Below are positions 35,051 to 43,775 of a DNA stretch of 64,000 bases, one piece after another. A program made the translations under genes and the position numbers. The notes under the pieces were generated by a model. That model was given only the letters and a program-made list of their open reading frames with translations, did not search any database and had not been told where the DNA came from. Each line of letters begins with the position of its first letter. The first letter of the stretch is position 1. Source of the stretch: Rhabdaerophilum sp. SD176 (lineage in GTDB: Bacteria; Pseudomonadota; Alphaproteobacteria; Rhizobiales; Beijerinckiaceae); the NCBI RefSeq assembly GCF_030143245.1, contig NZ_JARJNS010000003.1:248001-312000 (forward strand), given 5' to 3'.

Positions 35051-35410
35051 GATGGTCTCCCCTGGACAACCCGGCTGGGCCGGGACATTCGGGCCACCGG
35101 GGATTTTGTTGTTGTCCCGGCAGCGGATGGCAAAAGACTAGACACGGGTTTTCATTCTGGCAATCGCCATGCCAGTGCCGTGTCAAAATGCGCGCTTCCC
35201 GGCAGGGTTGAGGCGGTTTCGTCTGCAACAACCGGTCTTGCGGGCTCATGATCCGGCAATTTTGGCCGGAATTGATTGATTCCCGCAACGAAAGGCGCGC
35301 CCCGCGGGCACCAATGCCCGCGCGGATTTCGCGTTTTGCCCTTTCCGGCGGCACTGCCTGCCCGCTAGAAAGGCAGAAAGCCGTTACGGCGGAATAAGGA
35401 AGGATGTTCC
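35051..35410. promoter_or_regulatory. 360-base divergent intergenic region with candidate promoter elements
   Basis: The region between the binding-protein gene and the SDR gene holds no convincing frame. On the minus strand, bases 35174-35160 read TGGCATGGCGATTGC, close to the sigma-54 pattern TGGCACG-N4-TTGC with correct -24/-12 spacing, about 100 bases upstream of the ABC operon. The same segment is flanked by an inverted repeat CTGGCA (35157-35162) and TGCCAG (35170-35175), so it may instead be an operator. Farther right, CGCGGGC and GCCCGCG form a 7-base stem near 35315. A GGAAGG-type ribosome site precedes the SDR start. Confidence 0.4.
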
Positions 35411-36196
35411 ATGGATCTGGGATTGAAGGGCAAGGTGGCTCTGGTCACCGCGGCCTCGGGCGGCCTTGGCGCCGCCATTGCCGAAGTGTTGGCGGAGGAA
35501 GGCGCCCGCGTGGCGATCACGGGCACGAAGGCAGACAAGCTTGAGGCCACGGCGGCAGCGATCCGCGCAAAGGGCGGCGAAGTGCTGCCGCTCGTCTGGG
35601 ATCTGGCCGATCTCGACCGGATCGAGCCCGCCATTGCGGAGATCGAGGCGAAGCTGGGCCCGATCGATATTCTGGTGAACAATACCGGCGGCCCGCCGCC
35701 CTCGCCGGCAGCCGGGCAGTCGATCGCAACCTGGCAGGCGCATTTCCAGTCCATGGTGCTCTGCGTGCTGGCCATCACGGACCGGGTGCTGCCGGGCATG
35801 CGACAGCGCGGCTGGGGGCGGATCCTCACCTCGACCTCGATGGGTGTCGTGGCACCGATTCCCAATCTCGGCATGTCGAACACGCTCCGTGCCTCGCTCG
35901 TCGGCTGGTCCAAGACACTGAGCCGCGAGGTCGCGCGGGACGGGATTACCGTCAACGTGCTCGCGCCCGGCCGCATCCTCACCGACCGCGTCCGCTCGAT
36001 CGATGCCGGCCAGGCCAAGCGCGAAGGGCGCCCCGTCGAGGAGGTCTCGGCCGCCAGCCAGGCGACGATCCCCGTTGGCCGCTACGGCGACCCGCGCGAA
36101 TTCGCCGATATGGCTGTCTTCCTTGCCTCTCCGCGCGCCTCCTACGTCACCGGCTCGGTCATCCGGGTTGATGGCGGCGCGCTCCCCAACATCTGA
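35411..36196 (+). CDS. SDR family oxidoreductase with a non-canonical active site
   Basis: A 261-residue short-chain dehydrogenase-like protein. The Rossmann nucleotide loop VTAASGGLGAAIAEVLAEEG and NNTGGPPPSP are present, and the C-terminal GSVIRVDGG is classical. The usual catalytic YxxxK is absent: the aligned region reads PNLGMSNTLRASLVGWSKTL, with Met/Ser/Asn/Arg where Tyr and Lys are expected. Related proteins with SN-x-LR at this place form a subgroup I have seen annotated only as SDR. Activity by a different residue set, or loss of reductase activity, are both possible. It heads a three-gene operon with the RraA-like and DapA-like genes. Confidence 0.88.
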   Translation: MDLGLKGKVALVTAASGGLGAAIAEVLAEEGARVAITGTKADKLEATAAAIRAKGGEVLPLVWDLADLDRIEPAIAEIEAKLGPIDILVNNTGGPPPSPAAGQSIATWQAHFQSMVLCVLAITDRVLPGMRQRGWGRILTSTSMGVVAPIPNLGMSNTLRASLVGWSKTLSREVARDGITVNVLAPGRILTDRVRSIDAGQAKREGRPVEEVSAASQATIPVGRYGDPREFADMAVFLASPRASYVTGSVIRVDGGALPNI

Positions 36197-36211
36197 ATGT
36201 CAGGAAACCCG

Positions 36212-36949
36212 ATGTCCGTTACGTTCGACATGCCGGCCGTGAAGCCGCTCGCGGCCGAGATCCGCACGGCCCTTGCCGCCATCACCACGGCCACCCTCAC
36301 CACGATCCTGCTCAAGAAGGGCCTGCGCAATGTCTGGCTGCGCGGTGCCATGCCGATCCGCACCGGCCAGCCGCGCCTTGTCGGCCGCGCCTTCACGCTG
36401 CGCTTCGTGCCGGCGCGCGAGGATCTCGCCACGCCGGAAAGCTGGTCCTCGCCGATCTCCACCCGTGGCGCCATCGAGGCCATGCCGGAAGGTGTGATCG
36501 CCGTGGTGGATTCGATGGGCGTGCAGGATGCCGGGATTTTCGGGGATATCCTCTGCGCCCGGATGCAGCACCGCAAGGTGACGGCCCTCATCACGGACGG
36601 CGTCGTCCGGGATCTCGCCGGCGTGCTCGGCACGGGCCTCCCGGTCTGGTGCAGCGGTGCCGCGGCACCGCCTTCCGTGGCCGGTCTGACCTTCGTCGAC
36701 TGGCAGCGCCCGATCGGCTGCGGCGGCGTCGCCATCTTCCCGAATGATGTCATCGTGGCCGATGATGACGGCGCGGTGCTGATCCCCGAGGCGCTGGTCG
36801 AGGCCATCGTGCCGCTCGCCGTCGAGCAGGAGCGGATGGAAGCCTGGATCATGGACGAGGTGAACAGGGGCATCCCGCTGCCGGGGCTCTACCCGATGAA
36901 TGCCGAGACCAAGGCGCGCTACGAGGCCACGAAAGGGAGGGGCGAATGA
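36212..36949 (+). CDS. RraA / 4-hydroxy-4-methyl-2-oxoglutarate aldolase family protein
   Basis: A 245-residue member of the RraA/HMG-aldolase fold. ITTATLTTILLKKGLRNVWL near residue 30, the core ALITDGVVRDLAGVLGTGLP (Arg and Asp of the metal/oxyanion site), and GVAIFPNDVIVADDDGAVLI support the family. Members are class II aldolases or decarboxylases acting on oxo-dicarboxylates, or RNase E inhibitors; operon context favours a catabolic enzyme. ATG 36212 has a strong AGGA site; an ATG at 36197 directly after the SDR stop adds five residues. Its stop overlaps the next start as ATGA. Confidence 0.85.
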   Translation: MSVTFDMPAVKPLAAEIRTALAAITTATLTTILLKKGLRNVWLRGAMPIRTGQPRLVGRAFTLRFVPAREDLATPESWSSPISTRGAIEAMPEGVIAVVDSMGVQDAGIFGDILCARMQHRKVTALITDGVVRDLAGVLGTGLPVWCSGAAAPPSVAGLTFVDWQRPIGCGGVAIFPNDVIVADDDGAVLIPEALVEAIVPLAVEQERMEAWIMDEVNRGIPLPGLYPMNAETKARYEATKGRGE

Positions 36950-37881
36950 TCTCCCATGAGGCCTTCACGGGGGTCTTTCCCATCGCGCCGACGCCGTTCC
37001 TGCCCGGCGGCGAGATCGACTGGGCCAGCCTCGAACGGCTGCTCGCCCATTACCTCGCCGTCGGTTCCGAGGGCGTGACCATCCTCGGCATCATGGGCGA
37101 GGCACCCAAGCTCGAAGCGGCTGAATCGCTCGAGATGCTTCGCCGGACGGTGGCGGTGATGGCTGGCCGGCCGATCATTGTCGGCGTTTCCGCGCCCGGT
37201 TTCGCGGCCATGCGGGCGCTCGCGCGCGAAGCGGTCGAGGCCGGGGCAGCTGCGGTCATGATCGCGCCGCCGAACACGCTCCGCACCGATGACCAGATCG
37301 TCGGCTATTATGCCGATGCCGTGCAGGCGATCGGCCGCGACATCCCCTTCGTGATCCAGGATTACCCGCTGATCACCAATGTCGTCATGACGCCGGGGGT
37401 CATCCGCCGCATCATCACCGACAATCCCTCCTGCGTGATGCTCAAGGCAGAGGACTGGCCCGGCCTCGAGAAGATCAGCACCCTGCGCAAATGGCAGGCA
37501 GAGGGCAGTCTGAGGCCTGTCTCGATCATGACGGCCAATGGTGGTCTCTTTCTCGATTTCGAGATGGATCGCGGCGCTGACGGCTCCAATACCGGCTATG
37601 CCTTCCCGGAAATGCTGGTGGATATCGTCCGGCTCGCCAAGGCCGGGCATCGTGATGCCGCGCATGATCTGTTCGATGCCCATCTGCCCCTGCTGCGTTA
37701 CGAGCAACAGCCGGGTGTCGGCCTCGCCGTGCGGAAATACGTGCTGATGCGCCGGGGCCTGCTGACCTCGGACGCCCAGCGGCGCCCCGCCGGTGCGCTT
37801 TCGGCAGCAGCGCGCGAGGAGGTTGAATACCTGCTCGCCCGTCTGGCCCGGCATGATCCGCGTGCGGCGCTTCCGGCCTGA
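36946..37881 (+). CDS. Dihydrodipicolinate synthase / N-acetylneuraminate lyase family protein
   Basis: A 311-residue class I aldolase-fold protein starting MISHEAFTGVFPIAPTPFLP. The Schiff-base lysine is in VMLKAEDWPG, and the partner tyrosine is in FVIQDYPLIT. The pyruvate-carboxylate loop, usually GTTGE, reads GIMGEAPKL, so the substrate preference probably differs from DapA. It is coupled to the RraA-like gene by ATGA. With an SDR and an RraA-like enzyme it suggests a pathway for a sugar acid or oxo-acid. Lysine biosynthesis is unlikely, given the loop change and context. Confidence 0.88.
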   Translation: MISHEAFTGVFPIAPTPFLPGGEIDWASLERLLAHYLAVGSEGVTILGIMGEAPKLEAAESLEMLRRTVAVMAGRPIIVGVSAPGFAAMRALAREAVEAGAAAVMIAPPNTLRTDDQIVGYYADAVQAIGRDIPFVIQDYPLITNVVMTPGVIRRIITDNPSCVMLKAEDWPGLEKISTLRKWQAEGSLRPVSIMTANGGLFLDFEMDRGADGSNTGYAFPEMLVDIVRLAKAGHRDAAHDLFDAHLPLLRYEQQPGVGLAVRKYVLMRRGLLTSDAQRRPAGALSAAAREEVEYLLARLARHDPRAALPA

Positions 37882-37887
37882 GCGGCT

Positions 37888-39045
37888 TCAGGCGGCCCGG
37901 GCGCCTGCGCGGCGCTCGGCCAGCTCGGCCCGGCAGGTCCGGATGAACCGCACCAGCCTGTCGGTGGTCAGGGCTGCCGTCCCGACGAGGGAGGCCGCAC
38001 CGGCCATCGAGGTCAGGGTCACCGTTTCCGAGGCGAAGCGTGACTTGAAATCCTCCGCGCCGCAGAGGAAATCGACCAGATCCAGCCCGTTATCGAAGGC
38101 CCAGCGGATATAGTCGACCATCAGGACCATGCCTGGCGAGCCCTTCTCGACGGCAGGGTCATAGGTGGTCACGAAAGCCATCATCTTCTTGCCGTCGACA
38201 AAGTTGATTGAGATCGCGATGGTTTCGCCATCTCGCTCGAGGACGAAGATCCGCAACTGGCCGGCCCGGCGGAGGGTGTCGACCAGCGCGCTCAGAAGCG
38301 GTGCATCCTGGTCGAAAAGCGGTGCCTCGAGGCCCATTTTCTCCAGCCAGGCGCGCTTGAGGGCAGCAAGGCGGGTCAGCACGGGCTCGATCTCGGCATC
38401 CGGAGGCAGCAGCCTGAACCGGAGTTCTGCCCCCTCCGAGAGATAGGCCATGCCGCGCCGGTAATTCTGGCGGGTCTTCTTGTTCTGCGCATTGAACCAG
38501 GCTTCGCCATCAGCATGGAGGCCGACCACGCGGAGGCTCATTTCGCTGCGATGATTGGGCATCAGGACCGGGCGCTCGCCCGAGGTCAGCAGCGCATGGG
38601 CGCGCGCATCCGGGAGAAGCCGGTTCAGCAGGATGAGATCATAGCCGCGCTGCCGGCTCACAGCATTCCAAAGGGCACCAGCCACATCCGCTGACGCGGC
38701 GGGGTGGACAAGCATGTCGCAGTAATCGGCATGGTCACGCGCGGCCCATTCGAGAAGACGCAATCCGCGATGGCGATGGATCGCCAGCGGCAGGATGCCG
38801 ACAAGGATCGGCCCGTCCCACGCGGTGGCAATCATCAACTGCCGGGTCTCCCGATCGGCAATGTGCAACCACCAGCTTGCGATCCAGCCATGGCTCTGGA
38901 AGATCAGGGCGCCGCAGGCGGCCCAGAGCTGCTGCCAGTCCGGCTCGAGCGCAGAAAGCGCCTCTGCCGTACTGACGATCTCCACCCGGATTCCGGTGGA
39001 TGACGCGGCGGCAGCCTCATTTGCAATCCGGAAGGGTGCATTCAT
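37888..39045 (-). CDS. GNAT-type acyltransferase (BioF2/CelD-like)
   Basis: A 385-residue protein starting MNAPFRIANEAAAASSTGIR. WQQLWAACGALIFQSHGWIA and the central NAQNKKTRQNYRRGMAYLSE, followed by FVLERDGETIAISINFVDGK, are the pattern of the BioF2-like/CelD acetyltransferase domain (PF13480), used in polysaccharide, lipid or peptidoglycan acyl transfers. The closing VDFLCGAEDFKSRFASETVT is also conserved in that family. The start overlaps the stop of the desaturase-type gene as ATGA, so the two are co-translated. The substrate is unknown; a membrane lipid is a guess from the partner gene. Confidence 0.85.
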   Translation of the reverse strand: MNAPFRIANEAAAASSTGIRVEIVSTAEALSALEPDWQQLWAACGALIFQSHGWIASWWLHIADRETRQLMIATAWDGPILVGILPLAIHRHRGLRLLEWAARDHADYCDMLVHPAASADVAGALWNAVSRQRGYDLILLNRLLPDARAHALLTSGERPVLMPNHRSEMSLRVVGLHADGEAWFNAQNKKTRQNYRRGMAYLSEGAELRFRLLPPDAEIEPVLTRLAALKRAWLEKMGLEAPLFDQDAPLLSALVDTLRRAGQLRIFVLERDGETIAISINFVDGKKMMAFVTTYDPAVEKGSPGMVLMVDYIRWAFDNGLDLVDFLCGAEDFKSRFASETVTLTSMAGAASLVGTAALTTDRLVRFIRTCRAELAERRAGARAA

Positions 39046-40037
39046 ACCGAAGGCTCCTTGGCCGGTTCCACGGCCTTCCGCCCGCGGTCGAGCCGAAGCC
39101 ACCGCAGGATATGTCCGCCCATCCTGATGATCGGAAGGACCCACAGGCCGAAGAGCGACTGGTATTCCCGGCTCTCCCGTTCCATCAGGCCGAAGGTGAA
39201 ACTCTCGTCCTTTTCCGGCACGGCCAGCGTCCCGAACCAGCGATCCCAGAAACTGAAAAGCAGGCCGAAATTCTTGTCGTAATGCCGGGGATCGGCGCTG
39301 TGATGCAGCTGGTGGTAATGGGGGCACAGGACGATGCTGTTCAGCGCGCCGAAGGAGATCTTGAGATGCGTGTGCCGCACGAAATCCATCATGAGGATAT
39401 TGCGGATCACATAGACATTGACGCCAAAGACCGTGGCTTCGACCGGGTTGAGCGAGGCGAGCGTCCAGAGGCCGAAGAAGAAGCCGGCGATGACGCCGTC
39501 CCAGGCGCGGTTCATCAACTCGTCCAGCGGATGGACGCGATCCTTGGTGATCCCGACCATCACTTCCGCGGAATGATGCACCTTGTGCAATTCCCACATG
39601 AAGGGGAATTTATGCTGCGCCCAGTGATAGGTGTAATAGGAGATGTCATAGGCGAGCAGCATCGTGATCGTGAAGATCACGATGGTCAGTGGGCCGGGCT
39701 GTCCGAACAGCGGTTCGGTGATACCGAATGCACCGCCGAGCGTCTGGTGGGTCGCATAGCCCATCGCCCCGACGAAAACCGCGCCTGCCGGGAACATCAG
39801 GAAGGGCGTGATCGCCCGTTTCGTGATCCAGAACAGGAGATCCGCTTTCGCCGAGGGGTGGGTGATGATTTCGTGCGGGATAAGGAACTCGAAGAATTCC
39901 CGGAAGGACCGCTTTTCAATGGTTCTGAAATAGACATAGAGCGCCGAGCCCAGAGCCGTCGCCAGCAGCAGGCCGGAGACAATGAGGTTCTCGGTCGAAA
40001 GGCGCGCAATGATTTTCGCCGTTACGAAGTCGAGCAT
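39042..40037 (-). CDS. Sterol desaturase / fatty acid hydroxylase family protein
   Basis: A 331-residue membrane enzyme with several hydrophobic spans and the di-iron histidine motifs HWAQH, HKVHHSAE and HYHQLHHSAD in the expected order. The family hydroxylates or desaturates sterols, carotenoids, ornithine lipids or alkylglycerols. I use ATG 40037 (MLDFVTAKIIARL); ATG 40094 adds 19 residues, but its GGAG abuts the start codon, so neither has a well placed ribosome site. It is coupled to the GNAT gene downstream. Confidence 0.87.
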   Translation of the reverse strand: MLDFVTAKIIARLSTENLIVSGLLLATALGSALYVYFRTIEKRSFREFFEFLIPHEIITHPSAKADLLFWITKRAITPFLMFPAGAVFVGAMGYATHQTLGGAFGITEPLFGQPGPLTIVIFTITMLLAYDISYYTYHWAQHKFPFMWELHKVHHSAEVMVGITKDRVHPLDELMNRAWDGVIAGFFFGLWTLASLNPVEATVFGVNVYVIRNILMMDFVRHTHLKISFGALNSIVLCPHYHQLHHSADPRHYDKNFGLLFSFWDRWFGTLAVPEKDESFTFGLMERESREYQSLFGLWVLPIIRMGGHILRWLRLDRGRKAVEPAKEPSV

Positions 40038-40209
40038 GGGAATTCGGATTCCGGTTGCGGAAAACTCCGCGTCGCGCCGGAGTGTCGCCCCCATCTCCTA
40101 ACAAATGGCTTTTTCCACCACGCCAAACGCGCTCGATCACGCCCTGGTGAACGCATCTGCCGGGGGGAACGGGATTGTTTTGATCGAAACGGTTGATAGT
40201 CCGCTACCA

Positions 40210-40227
40210 GGCGGGCATGCGCCCGCC
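40210..40227. terminator. Hairpin after the chemoreceptor gene
   Basis: GGCGGGC (40210-40216) and GCCCGCC (40221-40227) form a perfect 7-base stem with a 4-base loop, 20 bases beyond the chemoreceptor stop on the minus strand. No T-run follows, so it is a weak or Rho-assisted terminator at best. The rest of the 210-base gap to the desaturase start shows nothing recognisable. Confidence 0.4.
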
Positions 40228-40247
40228 ACGCCATCGCAGAGGGCGGC

Positions 40248-41930
40248 TCAGGCCGCGCGGATCTGGCCGAGGAAGCGGTCCATCTCGCTCTTGATGTCGG
40301 CCGCCGCTTCGGAGAGCTGGCTGGCCGATTGAAGGACCTGCATCGCCGCGCTGCCATTCTGGTCCGCTGCATCCGAAACGCCGGAAATGTTGCTGGTGAC
40401 CTGCTGCGTCCGTTCGGCGGCATGGATCACGCCATCGGCGATGCCCTCGCTGGCGCGGCGCTGGTTTTCGACGGCCAGCGAGACATCCCCCGCGATCCGG
40501 CGCATTTCCTCGATCGTGGTGCCGATAGCTTCCACCGCCGCGATGGAATCCCGGGTCACGCTCTGCACATGGGCAATGTTGGCACCGATCTCCGCCGTTG
40601 CGCGCGTTGTCTGGGTGGCCAGCTCCTTCACTTCGCTGGCCACCACCGCGAAGCCTCTCCCCGCTTCACCGGCGCGGGCGGCCTCGATCGTGGCATTGAG
40701 CGCAAGAAGGTTCGTCTGGCTCGCGATGGAGTTGATGAGATCGACCACCTGGCCGATCGCTGAAACGGCCTGCGCCAGTTCGGAGAACTTGCCGGCGGTG
40801 GCTGCGCTGAGATCAGAGGCCTGCGCCGAAACCTCGCTCGCTTTCGTCATGCCGGACGCGATTCCGCCGATCGCCTGCGCGAGTTCCCGGCCGGATTCCG
40901 CCAGCGAATCCACGGTGGCGGACATCTCCGTCGAAGCCTCTGTCACCACCTCGGCCTGACGCGCCGTTTCCTCGGCGCCGGTCGACAGGGTGGCGGCAGC
41001 GTTGTGAAGCTGGCTCGACGTGGAGGCCAGCGTGTTCACGCGGGCAAGCGCGTTGCTCTCGAAAGTGGCGATCGCCGCCTCGAGCTGGCGCTGGCGTTCG
41101 GCCCGTGCAGCCAGTTCGTCCTGTTCGGCGCGGCGCAGATCGGACCGTTCGGCCTGCATCTGGCGGAAGCCCTCGACAGCCTTGGCGATGTTGCCGAGCT
41201 CATCTTTCCGGTGATCATGCGAGACGCTGAAATCTGTCTCGCCGCGGCCAATCCGGCTGATATCGCTTGCAAGATCCGTGAACGGCCGCGCGATGACACG
41301 GTTGGTCCAGACCAGCAGGGCGAGGACGACGGCACAGGCCGCAAACATTGTCGCCCATTGCGCCGCGCTGATGATCCGGGCGATGGCGGTCAGGCTCTGG
41401 TCCATTTCCACCATGCGTGTCTGGTAAGCCGATGCAAGGGCCTCCAGCGCCTTGTTGAAGGCAGTCCGCGTCGCGCGGTTGGCATCGTTGTCGCCGATCT
41501 CCCGCGCCGCCTTGGAACCGTGCGCCCGGGCTGCGGCCACGAGTTGCGTCCGCAGTTCCGTGAAGGTCCGGCCCTGCTTTTCCAGCTCTGCGAAACTCGA
41601 CCGGTCGACATCGGTCACGAGGTCCTTCCACTCGGTCATCGTGGACTGGAGCGTCGCCAATTGCTTCTCGAGGCCGCCACCGAATTGCTGGATGCGTTTC
41701 GGATCGTCGGTCATGTAGAGCCCGCGCGATTCCATCACCACCGCATAGACGAGAGCATTGGCCTTCTCGATCAGGGCCTGTTTCCGGAGCGTGTCGCGAA
41801 TCTCGGCGGTCGTCTCGGTGCGGAACGTGTTCTCGATCCAGATGCTGCCTGCAAGCAGGCAGCAGAGCAGCCCAAGAGCCGCGATCGACCCCTGCAGCGA
41901 GAGGAACAGCCGGTTTCCGAATGCATGCAT
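40248..41930 (-). CDS. Methyl-accepting chemotaxis protein
   Basis: A 560-residue receptor. TM1 is at about residues 13-32, a periplasmic four-helix-type sensor at 33-185, and TM2 at 188-212 ([16 protein letters not shown]). A HAMP domain follows ([20 protein letters not shown]), then a long coiled-coil signalling domain with the hairpin tip [20 protein letters not shown] and [15 protein letters not shown]. The ligand is unknown. No che genes are nearby, so it reports to a chemotaxis cluster elsewhere. It is divergent from the ring-cleavage dioxygenase gene. Confidence 0.94.
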   Translation of the reverse strand: MHAFGNRLFLSLQGSIAALGLLCCLLAGSIWIENTFRTETTAEIRDTLRKQALIEKANALVYAVVMESRGLYMTDDPKRIQQFGGGLEKQLATLQSTMTEWKDLVTDVDRSSFAELEKQGRTFTELRTQLVAAARAHGSKAAREIGDNDANRATRTAFNKALEALASAYQTRMVEMDQSLTAIARIISAAQWATMFAACAVVLALLVWTNRVIARPFTDLASDISRIGRGETDFSVSHDHRKDELGNIAKAVEGFRQMQAERSDLRRAEQDELAARAERQRQLEAAIATFESNALARVNTLASTSSQLHNAAATLSTGAEETARQAEVVTEASTEMSATVDSLAESGRELAQAIGGIASGMTKASEVSAQASDLSAATAGKFSELAQAVSAIGQVVDLINSIASQTNLLALNATIEAARAGEAGRGFAVVASEVKELATQTTRATAEIGANIAHVQSVTRDSIAAVEAIGTTIEEMRRIAGDVSLAVENQRRASEGIADGVIHAAERTQQVTSNISGVSDAADQNGSAAMQVLQSASQLSEAAADIKSEMDRFLGQIRAA

Positions 41931-41982
41931 GGCGGGATCCTGTTCGAAGGAAGGCCCATCATTCTTTTGATGATGATCGTGT

Positions 41983-42009
41983 ATATTTGGTAACTGTGAT
42001 CACAAATAT
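41983..42009. promoter_or_regulatory. AT-rich dyad in the MCP / dioxygenase divergent promoter
   Basis: ATATTTG at 41983-41989 and CAAATAT at 42003-42009 form a 7-base inverted repeat with a 13-base spacer that itself contains the start of the palindrome GTGATCAC. It sits in an AT-rich stretch, 105 bases before the dioxygenase start and 53 bases before the chemoreceptor start. A MarR- or LysR-type operator is plausible. Confidence 0.4.
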
Positions 42010-42113
42010 GCATGTTTTCTGTGCAGCCTGTCCTTGGCGCGTCAACCTCGGATTGCCCTTGTGCAAAGCCTCGGGAAGCCCATCTTTCCGGAAGGGACCA
42101 AAAAGGGATGGCG

Positions 42114-43013
42114 ATGACGCGCAGGTTCGGGTTGCACCATGTCACGATGCTGTCGACCGACCCGGTCGAGACGCTCCGCTTCTACCGCGAGGTGGTGCGA
42201 CTGCATCTCGTCAAGCGGACCGTGAACTTCGATGCGCCGGATATCCACCATCTCTACTTCGGCGATGCGGGCGGGCGCCCTGGCACCCTGCTCACCTTCT
42301 TCCCCTTTACTGATGCCGCGCGGGGGCATGTTGGCGGCGGGGCCGCTGCCGCCATCTCGTTGGCCATCCCCGCCGAAGACATGGAGACGTGGATCCTGCA
42401 CCTCGTCGAGCAGGGTGTGGATACGCTCGGTCCGACGGAGCGCTTCGGCGAGTCGGTGTTGCGCTTCGAGGATCCTTTCGGTCTCGCGCTGGATCTGATC
42501 GGCCGGGAGGGCATCGGCGCGGCCACACATCCGGTTCTCGCCGGGGCGACGCTGCTCTCGCAGGCGCCGGCCGCAACCGAGGCGTTGCTCGTCCGGTTGA
42601 TGGGTTTCGAGCTGGCGGGCGAGGAGCGCGGCCTCCGCCGCTTCGTCGTCCCCGGAACCGGGGAGTCGCTCGATCTCGCCCGGGAAGGCGCGGCCTCGCC
42701 GGTCGAGACAGGCGCCGGCATTGTCCATCACCTCGCGTTCCGGGTGCCCGACGAAGCCGGCCTCGGGGAAATCCGCGCCGAGCTTGTTGCTTGGGGCCTC
42801 GATCCGACGCCGGTGCTCGACCGGCGGTATTTCCGCTCGGTCTATGTGCGCGAACCTGGCGGCATCCTGTTCGAATTCGCGACCGACCCGCCGGGATTCG
42901 CTGTCGACGAGCCGCCGGAACGGCTCGGGACCAGCCTGCAACTGCCGCCGGAATTCGAACCCAGGCGGGCCGACATCGAGCGCCGCCTCGCGCCGCTCAC
43001 CCCTGCCGGATAG
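42114..43013 (+). CDS. Ring-cleaving dioxygenase of the VOC/glyoxalase fold (MhqO-like)
   Basis: A 299-residue protein with two VOC modules. The N-terminal half FGLHHVTMLSTDPVETLRFY, LVKRTVNFDAPDIHHLYFGD and GRPGTLLTFFPFTDA is typical of MhqO/PcpA/LinE-type hydroquinone dioxygenases. Metal ligands are probably the early His in LHHVT, His in IVHHLAFRV and Glu in GGILFEFAT. It would open hydroquinone-type rings with Fe(II). ATG 42114 is chosen for its AAGGGA spacing; ATG 42108 is possible. It is followed eight bases later by an MhqD-like hydrolase. Confidence 0.88.
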   Translation: MTRRFGLHHVTMLSTDPVETLRFYREVVRLHLVKRTVNFDAPDIHHLYFGDAGGRPGTLLTFFPFTDAARGHVGGGAAAAISLAIPAEDMETWILHLVEQGVDTLGPTERFGESVLRFEDPFGLALDLIGREGIGAATHPVLAGATLLSQAPAATEALLVRLMGFELAGEERGLRRFVVPGTGESLDLAREGAASPVETGAGIVHHLAFRVPDEAGLGEIRAELVAWGLDPTPVLDRRYFRSVYVREPGGILFEFATDPPGFAVDEPPERLGTSLQLPPEFEPRRADIERRLAPLTPAG

Positions 43014-43021
43014 GAGAGGCC

Positions 43022-43690
43022 ATGCTCAGCCAGACAGATGCCGATTCCCTGCTCTCCCGGTTCCCGCTCCGGCGGACCGGCGCCCCGCCGACCCGCGCGG
43101 CCGGCTTCATGCTGATGCTGCATGGCCGGGGTGCGAGCGCCGAATCGATCCTCGAACTCGCCGAGGCATTCGCCCAGCCCGATCTCTGCTTCCTCGCGCC
43201 GCAAGCGCCGGGATCCAGCTGGTACCCCTATCCATTCACTGCGCCGCTGGCGGCCAACGAGCCACATCTCTCCCGCGCGCTGGCCCTGACGGCGGGCGTG
43301 CTCGCCGCGCTGGAGCAGGGCGGGGTTGCCGCCGCGCGGATTGGCATATGCGGCTTCTCGCAGGGGGCCTGCCTCGCGCTGGAAACGGCCATCCGGCAGC
43401 CGCGCGCCTACGGGGCCGTTTTCGGGTTCAGCGGCGGCTATATCGGTCCGCCGGGCGAGCCACGCCTTCCGGTGCCTGGCACGGAGACGGCTCTTGCCGG
43501 CGCCTCGGTGCTGATCGGCTGCTCCGATGTCGATTCGCACATCCCGCTGGTACGCGTGCAGGAAACCACGGCGCTCATGCGCGCCATGGGGGCCGCGGTG
43601 GACGAGCGGATCTATCCCGGCTTCGGCCACGGCATCAATGCCGATGAACTGGGCGCGGCGCGTGCCCGGTTGCAGGCGATTCAGGTCTGA
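43022..43690 (+). CDS. Alpha/beta hydrolase, phospholipase/carboxylesterase family (MhqD-like)
   Basis: A 222-residue hydrolase. The nucleophile elbow is CGFSQGACLALE, the acid is in GCSDVDSHIPL, and the histidine in YPGFGHGI; the oxyanion region is MLHGRGASAESI. In Bacillus the homologous mhqO and mhqD genes are co-transcribed and protect against methylhydroquinone and quinones. The same pairing here, eight bases apart, suggests the hydrolase acts on the ring-cleavage product. It is soluble, with no signal peptide. The end is TGA at 43688-43690. Confidence 0.9.
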   Translation: MLSQTDADSLLSRFPLRRTGAPPTRAAGFMLMLHGRGASAESILELAEAFAQPDLCFLAPQAPGSSWYPYPFTAPLAANEPHLSRALALTAGVLAALEQGGVAAARIGICGFSQGACLALETAIRQPRAYGAVFGFSGGYIGPPGEPRLPVPGTETALAGASVLIGCSDVDSHIPLVRVQETTALMRAMGAAVDERIYPGFGHGINADELGAARARLQAIQV

Positions 43691-43775
43691 GCGGAAGAAT
43701 CGCTTCCGCCGGGCAACCCGCTTTGCGATCGGCCCGGCAATTCAGAGGACAAGGCGGGAAATGCTGAAAAGGAGA

